From Candidatus Nanopelagicales bacterium (GTDB lineage: Bacteria; Actinomycetota; Actinomycetes; S36-B12; UBA5976): a stretch of DNA of 5,433 nucleotides. The stretch is from NCBI GenBank assembly GCA_030831445.1, contig JAURLB010000058.1:1-5433 (forward strand), read 5' to 3'. Positions 1-5,432 of the stretch are shown here, one piece after another; position 1 is the first letter of the stretch; each line of letters starts with the position of its first letter. The position numbers and the translations under genes are program-made. The notes under the pieces were generated by a model that searched no databases, was not told the origin of the DNA, and saw only the letters and a program-made list of their open reading frames with translations.

Positions 1-342
1 ACTTCCGAAGTTCTGGCTATCGGCTCAAAACTTGGTCTCGACTTACGTGTGTTGCATCAAGCACTGTGTGCATCACCCAGCCAGTCCAATTTCTTGCAAT
101 ACGACATCAACAGCGTGCTCGAAGCAGGCAACTACGACGATGGTTTCACCATCGACTTGGTATGCAAAGACATTCAACTTGGCATTGACCTAGGCAAAAA
201 GACGGGTATCGACACCAGGGTTGCCCACATTGTCGAACAACTACACCAACAAGCACTAGCCACTTTTGGCCCAAAATCGGGGGAGATGTCGGTGGTAAAG
301 CTCTACGAAGAAGCTGCAGGACGACTCTTCCGCGATCAGTAA
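1..342 (+). CDS. C-terminal part of an NAD(P)-dependent beta-hydroxyacid dehydrogenase (3-hydroxyisobutyrate dehydrogenase family), 5' truncated by window edge
   Basis: An open frame runs from the first base to TAA at 340-342 and gives 113 residues, about the last 40 percent of a family whose members are usually near 290-300 residues. What is visible is the all-helical C-terminal domain (NAD_binding_11 type): an early helix with GLDL, a VLEAGNYDDGF stretch matching the family's 'vl.gdf..gF' segment, then CKDIQLG, where the conserved Lys-Asp pair (Lys56-Asp57 of the fragment, bases 166-171) normally contacts the cofactor, and a closing SVVKLYEEAAG helix. The family oxidises or reduces 3-hydroxy acids such as 3-hydroxyisobutyrate, tartronate semialdehyde or succinic semialdehyde with NAD(P) in the cytoplasm. 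The Rossmann domain and the catalytic lysine lie outside the window, so substrate and cofactor cannot be named. The ATG at 292 and the internal TTG/GTG codons are not the real start, because the homologous fold begins upstream. Confidence 0.88.
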   Translation, partial: TSEVLAIGSKLGLDLRVLHQALCASPSQSNFLQYDINSVLEAGNYDDGFTIDLVCKDIQLGIDLGKKTGIDTRVAHIVEQLHQQALATFGPKSGEMSVVKLYEEAAGRLFRDQ

Positions 343-363
343 TCACTGATACTTTCTAATCAA

Positions 364-369
364 AAGGAG
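364..369 (+). promoter_or_regulatory. Shine-Dalgarno for the CDGSH-like microprotein
   Basis: AAGGAG lies in the 30-nt gap after the dehydrogenase stop. It leaves only 3 nt before the ATG at 373 but 9 nt before the in-frame ATG at 379. Neither spacing is ideal, so the site supports translation here without deciding between a 55- and a 53-residue product. Confidence 0.7.
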
Positions 370-372
370 AAA

Positions 373-540
373 ATGACTATGGGTACATGTGGATGCGGAT
401 ATACGACAGATGCCAACAAGAACTGCAACGGAACTCACCGCGTGGTTCAAGCAGTAAAGGCCGACATTGTGAAAGACCTCGAAGCCAATGGCTTCGCAGA
501 AGCTTCAGCACACGTCAAAGGTGAAAAAACCGAAAAGTAA
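373..540 (+). CDS. CDGSH-like Cys-rich microprotein (possible [2Fe-2S] or zinc site)
   Basis: A 55-residue frame (53 if ATG 379 is used) sits 30 nt after the dehydrogenase and has a good AAGGAG upstream. Near its N-terminus are Cys6, Cys8, Cys18 and His22 in the order CGCG...CNGTH (bases 388-438). This follows the CDGSH iron-sulfur signature (C-x-C-...-C-D-G-[SAT]-H), whose three Cys and one His hold a [2Fe-2S] cluster in mitoNEET-type proteins. Two departures are visible: the second-to-third Cys spacing is one residue longer than in mitoNEET, and the usual Asp of CDG is Asn. The usual Pro before the third Cys is also missing. The rest is a short amphipathic, Lys/Glu/Ala-rich helix (about residues 24-45) and a polar tail. 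No signal peptide or membrane segment is seen, so it should be cytoplasmic. Redox, metal storage or a role beside the dehydrogenase are guesses; a simple zinc-binding protein is the main alternative. That it is a real gene is well supported by the RBS, the tight spacing and the motif. Confidence 0.75.
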   Translation: MTMGTCGCGYTTDANKNCNGTHRVVQAVKADIVKDLEANGFAEASAHVKGEKTEK

Positions 541-562
541 CCACATGCACTAGTCGACTGAC

Positions 563-568
563 TATGGT
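563..568 (+). promoter_or_regulatory. Candidate -10 box for a leaderless hydrolase transcript
   Basis: TATGGT fits the actinobacterial TAnnnT -10 pattern and ends 6 nt before the ATG at 575, the spacing expected if transcription starts at the A of that codon. No Shine-Dalgarno precedes the hydrolase, which is consistent with a leaderless start. No convincing -35 is seen, and such a short motif occurs by chance, so this is tentative. Confidence 0.25.
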
Positions 569-2452
569 GTGACGATGTTGCATACCAAACGTGGTCTTTC
601 AGTAATTGCAAGTTTTGCTCTCCTTGCGCTTTCATCGTGCTCGGCGGGTGGAAGCGCCACCGCGACAGTTGAAATAACTGATGCAACTATTGAGTGGTCT
701 GCATGCGATGGCAAAGATGCACCAGGCGCGCCATTTGAATGCGCAACTCTTGAAGTCCCCTTAGATTACGTAGAACCCGATCTCGCCACAATTGACATTG
801 CTCTCGTGCGAATTCCTGCCGATAAGGAATTCGATTATCAAGGAATTTTGCTCACAAACCCAGGTGGTCCAGGTGGTTCTGGATTTGATTTCTTGGTGTC
901 AGCTGGCGAGGAGCTTCAGAATGAAGTCGGTCTATACAACTTCGACTTAGTCGGATTCGATCCAAGAGGTGTCGATAGATCAGGGGGGTTGCGGTGCGCA
1001 ACCGATGAGGAATTAGATCGCTTTTCCTACTTGGATTACACCCCAGATAATGCGGAAGAACGAAAAACAATCGATGAATATGAATCAGATGATTCAACTT
1101 GTGAAAGCAGAATTGGACCCTCAATCGTTCATTACTCAACGGCAAACACTGCACGAGATATGGACAAAATCCGTGAGGGTATGGGCGTCGAGACACTTAA
1201 CTTTTTAGGCATTTCCTATGGAACCTATTTAGGGGGTGTCTATGCAACCTTGTTCCCAGATCGCGTGTCAGCGATGGTTCTTGACGGCGGCTATGACCCA
1301 CAGGGAGACACGATTGAACAAGAGTATGCAACTCAGGCGCGTGGTTTTGAGGACGCATTTAGCAACTGGATTGAATGGTGCGAGTCTGACGAATTGTGTG
1401 ATTTCCAGTCAGACGATGTGAGAAAAGGTTGGGAGGTTCTTTATAACCAGTTAGATAAAAAGTCACTTGTTTCCTCTGCGGGCAGAGATGTAAACCATCA
1501 AGCTCTCATGACGGCCACAATTTCCTCTTTATATTCACCGTCTGCATGGGAATACCTTGGCTCTGCTATAGCTCTAGCTAAAGATGGATATCCAGATTTC
1601 TTGCTTTACATGGCAGATCTGTTTAATGACCGAAACGAGGATGGCGTTTACACAACCTCTCAATCTTCGTCATACATCATCCGATGTGCAAGTGGCTTTG
1701 AAAGGGAATTGCCATCCGATCCTGTTGCGTTTGTAAAAGGGTTGAAAGACGAATTTCCGTGGTTTTATCGAGATTTAGAAGCGTCTGACTTCGACGAACC
1801 AAGTTGTGAGTCAGTCTTTGAAGGCAAAGACTTAGTGAAGGTTTCCTACTCCGGCGATGCGCCGATTGTTGTTGTTGGTGGAGTTAATGATCCAGCTACT
1901 CCTTTCCGTTGGTCTGAAGAATTGAAATCAAATATGGGTTCCAATAGTGCATTGGTGCGGTTTACTGGCGAAGGGCACGGCCAGATTCTGGACTCAAAAT
2001 GTGTGGGAGCAATCGCAGAGGCGGCATTCGTGGAAAACGAAATCCCAAAGTCATTGAAAACGTGCAGTCCAGATGAAAAAGTCAAGCGGCCCACGTGGTG
2101 GTCAAACATCCCTAAAGCGGCGCAGCTCGGAATGATGCTTGACTCTGGTGCATTAAATGAAGCAATTGAACTAAAAGACACCGACGCTTACAGTGAGTTC
2201 AGTTCAGTCAAGGAAGACGCAGAGAGTGTTTTTAAGAAGATCAGCGATGCATTTAAAAATGCAGGATACGAAGAGTCATGCGACGGAGAAACGCCGCCGT
2301 TTTACGAGCCGTGCTTTTTCACTAAAGGTGAACTCGATGAGTTTGGATTTGTCCTGTACTCGTCGGACGAACTTGATGAGTATGAACTAAGTGAACCAAG
2401 AGGTCCGGTTCCAGCAAATAGCACTCTGATTGTGTTCTACTACTGGCCTTAA
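569..2452 (+). CDS. Secreted lipoprotein alpha/beta hydrolase, TAP-like (S33-type tripeptidyl aminopeptidase family) with C-terminal extension
   Basis: Product of 627 residues from GTG 569. ATG 575 is an equally plausible start, and an in-frame TAG at 551 rules out anything longer. The N-terminus has Lys7-Arg8, a hydrophobic core (about 10-21) and a lipobox LSSC with Cys24, so it should be exported and lipid-anchored on the outer face of the membrane. The hydrolase core shows NPGGPGG (97-103, oxyanion-hole region), FDPRG (about 130-134), the nucleophile elbow GISYG with Ser216, Asp441 in NDPATP and His470 in GEGHG. Residues about 410-500 match the TAP-like C-terminal domain. Relatives such as Streptomyces secreted tripeptidyl aminopeptidases and mycobacterial Hip1/CaeA cleave peptides from the N-terminus or process cell-surface proteins; the substrate here is unknown. 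Besides Cys24 there are 12 cysteines, an even number suited to disulfides outside the cell. The protein continues about 115 residues past the TAP-like domain, while family members are commonly near 500-540. It may be involved in peptide nutrition or envelope protein processing. Confidence 0.92.
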   Translation: MTMLHTKRGLSVIASFALLALSSCSAGGSATATVEITDATIEWSACDGKDAPGAPFECATLEVPLDYVEPDLATIDIALVRIPADKEFDYQGILLTNPGGPGGSGFDFLVSAGEELQNEVGLYNFDLVGFDPRGVDRSGGLRCATDEELDRFSYLDYTPDNAEERKTIDEYESDDSTCESRIGPSIVHYSTANTARDMDKIREGMGVETLNFLGISYGTYLGGVYATLFPDRVSAMVLDGGYDPQGDTIEQEYATQARGFEDAFSNWIEWCESDELCDFQSDDVRKGWEVLYNQLDKKSLVSSAGRDVNHQALMTATISSLYSPSAWEYLGSAIALAKDGYPDFLLYMADLFNDRNEDGVYTTSQSSSYIIRCASGFERELPSDPVAFVKGLKDEFPWFYRDLEASDFDEPSCESVFEGKDLVKVSYSGDAPIVVVGGVNDPATPFRWSEELKSNMGSNSALVRFTGEGHGQILDSKCVGAIAEAAFVENEIPKSLKTCSPDEKVKRPTWWSNIPKAAQLGMMLDSGALNEAIELKDTDAYSEFSSVKEDAESVFKKISDAFKNAGYEESCDGETPPFYEPCFFTKGELDEFGFVLYSSDELDEYELSEPRGPVPANSTLIVFYYWP

Positions 2453-2473
2453 ATAGGTATATTGCTTACCTAT
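2453..2473 (+). repeat. Perfect 7-bp inverted repeat reaching into the start codon of the acidic microprotein frame
   Basis: ATAGGTA (2453-2459) and TACCTAT (2467-2473) are exact reverse complements around a 7-nt loop. The left arm begins right after the hydrolase stop and the right arm covers the first two bases of the ATG at 2472. As RNA this would be a weak AU-rich stem that could mask the start in a read-through transcript; as DNA it could be an operator half-site pair. It has no following U-run, so it is not an intrinsic terminator. It also overlaps the candidate -10 box at 2458-2463. Confidence 0.45.
2458..2463 (+). promoter_or_regulatory. Candidate -10 box for a leaderless acidic microprotein transcript
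   Basis: TATATT fits TAnnnT and ends 8 nt before the ATG at 2472. No Shine-Dalgarno precedes that ATG, so a leaderless message is a reasonable reading. There is no good -35 at the usual distance (TTGTGT at 2430 is too far upstream). AT-rich sequence after a stop codon produces such boxes easily. Confidence 0.22.
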
Positions 2474-2588
2474 GAGCTCATGGGAAGATCACGAACAAAT
2501 GATTGATGATCAGTATTTGATGGAAAGCATCGAGGAAGATCAAAAACTAGAAGCCGGTGACCTAGATGAAGAGGAAGACGAGGAATAA
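2472..2588 (+). CDS. Small, extremely acidic protein of unknown function
   Basis: A 38-residue frame starts 19 nt after the hydrolase stop and ends 19 nt before the converging gene. It contains 18 Asp/Glu against a single Lys and no Arg; the C-terminal seven residues are all Asp or Glu (EEEDEE preceded by D). It has one Trp (residue 4), no Cys and no hydrophobic segment, so it would be soluble and cytoplasmic. The first part (about 4-27) could form a charged helix. Codons (mostly GAA and GAT with some GAG and GAC) look like those of the neighbours. It has no Shine-Dalgarno; expression would have to be leaderless or by reinitiation after the hydrolase. I do not recognise the family. In support, the frame fills the gap exactly and has a strongly biased composition. 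Against it, it is short and has weak start signals. Confidence 0.45.
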   Translation: MSSWEDHEQMIDDQYLMESIEEDQKLEAGDLDEEEDEE

Positions 2589-2607
2589 GCGCTAACAGAG
2601 GTTGGAT
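2589..2607. other. Convergent gene junction without a visible terminator
   Basis: The 19 nt between the plus-strand TAA (2586-2588) and the minus-strand TAG (2608-2610) contain only a short AGCGCT palindrome (2588-2593) and no GC-rich stem with a T-run on either strand. The two transcripts probably overlap at their 3' ends or stop by a factor-dependent mechanism. Confidence 0.5.
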
Positions 2608-4365
2608 CTAATTCAATACTCGTGCAGCTAGACCATTTCGCACATAGACAGTGTTCGCATCAACTCCACGGCGTCGCATGTTTTCGTCCCAACGCTGGGC
2701 GAGCTCAGCATCTTTGACCTCATCAGGTTCTGCCGAATTACTTTGAATGTTCCACATAATCATGGACGAATTCTGGGAAACAGGAATGTATTCAGTCCAG
2801 TGAACTGGAACGGGATGAAAGTTTCCATCTCCGCCGTACACGGTGATGATGTCTACTTGTGGAATTCCCTTGTATCCGTAGGCGGCGATATTCACCAAGG
2901 TTGATCCATCGGTATCTTGGGTATTACTCGTTCGAATCACGTTTTGTGTCACCGATTCAGGATGCATAAATACTTGCTCACCGATGTAGTTTGCCATCAT
3001 TTCGGAATCCCATGGAGAGCATTCACTTAACGAGTTGTCATCTAAAGGCAATTGCGAAGATCGTTTCTCACGATACAAGGGAACGGTCAAGAGTGGGGCA
3101 AAAGCAAAGTAAAGAGCTTTAAAGTAGGTCCGCTGAAATTCAAGGAAAAAACTCTGCGCTTGTGCGAGGTCGTAGGTCATGAACATGCGCGGGTCACAAT
3201 GGAATTGAGTTTGAGAAAGGTGGACTGAATCAATCACGTTTACTTTTCCAGACTTGTAGAAGGCGAAGTTGTCGCCATACGAGATTCTGTTGTCATTAAG
3301 TAGCTCGACCATTTCTTGCTGAGCCAGGGGAGAGAAGAGCAAGCGAAACTCAATTTCGTGATCTCGATCAACTGCGTTAAAGAGAGCTTCAAAGTCCCTA
3401 TTGGCCATGACTGTCAATTGTCCATTGCCCCCTTTCACGTCGCGTCGAGCTTGCTTTTCTACTTTCTTTACCGCATGGTCTTTACGCCAGTTTGTGAGCA
3501 TGCCCTCGTCGAGGCCAGAAAGTTTTGAGGGTGATCTACTGAACGAAAGTTGAGGCGCAGACTCGTGACCGTAAACCAGGTGCGTTCGATCTAAATACTC
3601 AGGGAATGGTTTTGTTACAGACGCAGTTAGGACCTGGGATCGCTGTACTTCCACCCATTCGCCTTCATCATTCTGTACTGATTCAGTCCAGAAAATAGTT
3701 ATTGACCCGGAGTAGGTGCGACTACCTATCCAGTGTTGCTTGGAACGAACGAAAACAAATGGGTTGTCACGATAGGCACCACTTTGAGTGAACAAGATGG
3801 ATTTATCATCGTTAAAATTTGGCGAAAGTCCGTAATTGGATTGGAGGTCGACAAGGCGCTTATTCGATAAATGACGGTCAAATTGCACCTGAGGAAATGC
3901 TCTTTGGAACAGTCTTGATGCAATATCCCATGTGTACAACTCATTAAGTGGAACCATTTGATTCCAGGCTTCTTCGGTCTTCTGTTCTTGCTGCTGAGCA
4001 ACTTCATTTAAGAGTGCATTGAGATGTCTAATTTTTGGGTTTACCTTCTTTACCAGCCACAAAATGGCGCCAATTGAAATCGGCGACATGATTAGTGCGG
4101 TTAGGTAACCTTCAAAAAAACCGATTAGCGGAGCCATCGCAAGAATAATTAGGACTAAGCGAACAAGCTTCCATTTACCTTGAGTCGATGAACCATCAGC
4201 GTGGGATTTGCTGAGCCTCTGGATTTCCGCTACCAGTGCTGCATTCTCTTGCTTATCTACTTTCGAACGTTGAAGGAGCGATTCAAAGAAATCACGCGAA
4301 AGGCCTTCATGAGTGTCTTTGAAGTACTCCTCATAATCTCTTAATGGATTGTCGATCTCTTTCAT
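2608..4365 (-). CDS. DUF3137-like membrane protein, LemA partner, unknown function
   Basis: Product of 585 residues, read from ATG at 4365-4363. The A of this ATG is also the last base of the TGA of the upstream lemA-like gene (TGATG); no Shine-Dalgarno precedes it, so translation is probably coupled. Residues 1-60 are polar and helical, with a likely coiled coil around 25-52. Two membrane segments follow (about 67-84 and 86-105), flanked by Lys/Arg on both outer sides (KWKLVR before, KK and KIRH after), so both termini should be cytoplasmic. Another charged helix (about 110-132) leads into a soluble core. Residues about 200-275 are beta-rich with KPFPEYLD and a nearby YGHESAP motif. Residues about 320-430 carry MANRDFEALFNAVDRD, EFRLLFSPLAQQ and a following YGDNFAFYKSGKV segment, which resemble DUF3137-type proteins found next to LemA. 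Residues about 440-585 form a further region I cannot place. No catalytic motif or nucleotide-binding loop is seen. The family call comes from remembered patterns; function is unknown. Confidence 0.85.
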   Translation of the reverse strand: MKEIDNPLRDYEEYFKDTHEGLSRDFFESLLQRSKVDKQENAALVAEIQRLSKSHADGSSTQGKWKLVRLVLIILAMAPLIGFFEGYLTALIMSPISIGAILWLVKKVNPKIRHLNALLNEVAQQQEQKTEEAWNQMVPLNELYTWDIASRLFQRAFPQVQFDRHLSNKRLVDLQSNYGLSPNFNDDKSILFTQSGAYRDNPFVFVRSKQHWIGSRTYSGSITIFWTESVQNDEGEWVEVQRSQVLTASVTKPFPEYLDRTHLVYGHESAPQLSFSRSPSKLSGLDEGMLTNWRKDHAVKKVEKQARRDVKGGNGQLTVMANRDFEALFNAVDRDHEIEFRLLFSPLAQQEMVELLNDNRISYGDNFAFYKSGKVNVIDSVHLSQTQFHCDPRMFMTYDLAQAQSFFLEFQRTYFKALYFAFAPLLTVPLYREKRSSQLPLDDNSLSECSPWDSEMMANYIGEQVFMHPESVTQNVIRTSNTQDTDGSTLVNIAAYGYKGIPQVDIITVYGGDGNFHPVPVHWTEYIPVSQNSSMIMWNIQSNSAEPDEVKDAELAQRWDENMRRRGVDANTVYVRNGLAARVLN

Positions 4366-5108
4366 CAGAAGAATGTTTTACGTGCCGCATCTCTAGTTTC
4401 GGCAGATGCAATAAATGGAATGCGTGTCGTATACCCGGCTTTAGCTGCAACAATTTGATGAATCGGCCAGGAGTAAATCTCTTGGTTCCATGTAGTCACT
4501 GTGTCGTTATACAGGGTTCGTGCAGCTGTAATTTCTTTCTGCAGGTAAGAGTTCTGTCGCATCGCCTCTGCAATGTTCTCTTGAGCCCGCAGTTCTGGGT
4601 ATGCCTCAAAAGCAACATTGATGCGAGAAGCGACGGAGTCCAGCGCCGCCGATGCTTCGTTTCGATTCGTATCTTGATTTGGATTAATTCCACCTCGGTA
4701 TGCAGAAATAGTTTTCATCACGTCTTTATCAAGATCAATTGACTTAGCCAATAATCCTGCAAGGTTTTCGAGAATCACCACTCTCTGTTCAAGGTAGTTA
4801 TCAATTTGTGACGCATCTGCTTGAATTTTTTGTTGCAGCTTTCGGAGGTATGAAAGTGCATTTGTCTTCAGAAGCTGAAAGACCAGACCAGGAATAACTC
4901 CAACGATCGAAATTGCAATTGCTGCACCAATGCTTGATGTCGCAGCGAATCCGACTGCAAATGCCAACAGTACTCCAACTATCCAAACTGCAAGTTCAAA
5001 TACCTTTGTACCGAATCCGATTTCAACTTTTAGTTGCTTATCAATCACATTGATATCGCGACCCGCACTGTTTGTGGGTCCGGTTGTTTCGTCCAGTTCA
5101 TTTCCCAT
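4365..5108 (-). CDS. LemA family membrane protein
   Basis: Product of 247 residues from ATG 5108-5106, 33 nt after the PASTA-like gene, with a purine-rich GAGGG just upstream. Family identity comes from the helical-bundle signatures: QIDNYLEQRVVILENL (about 101-116), YPELRAQENI (170-179), ITAARTLYNDTV (193-204) and a closing WPIHQIVAAKAGY (214-226), all typical of LemA. A typical LemA is about 180-190 residues with one N-terminal membrane helix. This one has a 35-residue polar N-terminus and two hydrophobic segments (about 37-56 and 60-80) in a hairpin. Lys residues before the first and Lys/Arg after the second segment suggest that both ends are cytoplasmic, so the bundle would face inward. 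Between the second and third bundle helices (about 138-152) lies an Asn-rich loop. Its TGA overlaps the next ATG by one base, so the two proteins are probably made together and may form a complex. LemA's biochemical role is not established. Confidence 0.9.
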   Translation of the reverse strand: MGNELDETTGPTNSAGRDINVIDKQLKVEIGFGTKVFELAVWIVGVLLAFAVGFAATSSIGAAIAISIVGVIPGLVFQLLKTNALSYLRKLQQKIQADASQIDNYLEQRVVILENLAGLLAKSIDLDKDVMKTISAYRGGINPNQDTNRNEASAALDSVASRINVAFEAYPELRAQENIAEAMRQNSYLQKEITAARTLYNDTVTTWNQEIYSWPIHQIVAAKAGYTTRIPFIASAETRDAARKTFF

Positions 5109-5111
5109 AAT

Positions 5112-5119
5112 CCCTCTTT
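5112..5119 (-). promoter_or_regulatory. Ribosome binding site of the LemA gene
   Basis: Read on the minus strand, AAAGAGGG precedes the ATG at 5108 with only 3 nt between. It is an imperfect Shine-Dalgarno with short spacing, but it is the only purine-rich stretch in the 33-nt gap and supports this start. Confidence 0.45.
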
Positions 5120-5141
5120 CGTCCGTAACTTGTGAGTAACT

Positions 5142-5432
5142 CTAAGAGCAATATCCGCGTGCTTTAGACACGATGAGAGTTGACCCGTATTGGCCTACAA
5201 CCCACCAGTTGCTCGACCACCAAACACTGCGGCCACTGCCCGAGCAGTCTGCAGTTGAAGGGTTGTAACCCAAGTAGTCCTGAAGATTTTCAAGGTTCCA
5301 GCCAATATATGAACCGCCACCTCCAGAGCTGCTCGAGCCGCCACTAGAACTCGAACTACCTGAATTCGAACTTGAACTAGATGAGAACTTAATTTTGAAT
5401 CTGATGTTCTTGAAGTTGGGCTGTCCGCTCAT
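5142..5432 (-). CDS. Ser/Gly-rich protein with a single C-terminal PASTA-like domain, possibly 5' truncated
   Basis: The minus-strand frame has an ATG at 5432-5430, one base from the window edge, and ends at TAG 5144-5142 (96 residues visible). That ATG may be internal, so the gene is treated as possibly partial. Residues 1-16 are basic and strand-like, 17-41 are almost only Ser and Gly, and 42-96 are a compact domain: IGWNLENLQDYL at 43-54, DCSGSGR at 62-68, SNWWVVGQ at 74-81, then TLIVSK at 85-90. This is the pattern of the PASTA-like modules in actinobacterial proteins in which a D-x-S-G-x-G-R turn is followed by NW.VV.Q and a final strand ending in K. Cys63 and Cys95 could pair as a disulfide. 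PASTA domains in general bind peptidoglycan or help assemble envelope proteins, but the visible part has no signal peptide or membrane helix; one could lie upstream of the window. It is the first visible gene of the cassette with the LemA and DUF3137-like genes. Confidence 0.72.
   Translation of the reverse strand: MSGQPNFKNIRFKIKFSSSSSSNSGSSSSSGGSSSSGGGGSYIGWNLENLQDYLGYNPSTADCSGSGRSVWWSSNWWVVGQYGSTLIVSKARGYCS
5310..5384 (-). repeat. Low-complexity Ser/Gly linker region
   Basis: These 25 codons encode only Ser, Gly and one Asn (residues 17-41 of the PASTA-like protein). Serine is spelled with at least four different codons (TCA, TCT, AGT, TCG, AGC), so the protein composition, not a simple DNA repeat, seems to be conserved. 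It would act as a flexible tether before the folded domain and is a likely site of length variation between strains. Confidence 0.75.

Noticed and set aside
552..559. AGTCGACT, a perfect 8-bp palindrome in the gap before the hydrolase
   Set aside because: It is short, has no loop or extended arms, and occurs once in the gap; chance or a restriction-type palindrome is enough to explain it.
447..686. 79-codon minus-strand frame across the CDGSH-like gene and the hydrolase start
   Set aside because: It overlaps two better supported genes and shows no family pattern.
984..989. Run of six G bases in the hydrolase gene, considered as a frameshift or slippage site
   Set aside because: The reading frame continues through it with the expected family sequence, and no alternative frame downstream looks coding.
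852..1196. 114-codon minus-strand frame inside the hydrolase gene
   Set aside because: It runs opposite the NPGGPGG-to-Ser216 region, whose sequence is constrained by the hydrolase; composition (Arg, His, Leu, Pro) is typical of an antisense shadow.
1846..2181. 111-codon minus-strand frame inside the hydrolase gene
   Set aside because: It is opposite the Asp441/His470 region and has no start signal or recognisable domain.
2588..2593. AGCGCT palindrome at the convergent junction, considered as a terminator
   Set aside because: The stem would have no loop, the flanks do not pair, and no T-run follows on either strand.
4344..4742. 132-codon plus-strand frame antisense to the LemA gene
   Set aside because: It lies wholly opposite well-supported LemA and DUF3137-like coding sequence, is rich in Cys and Arg without a family pattern, and has no RBS.
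5125..5141. Direct repeat GTAACT at 5125-5130 and 5136-5141 in the gap before the LemA gene
   Set aside because: Two 6-bp copies 11 nt apart could suggest an operator, but the match is too short and unsupported by any other signal, and the spot lies within a likely operon.
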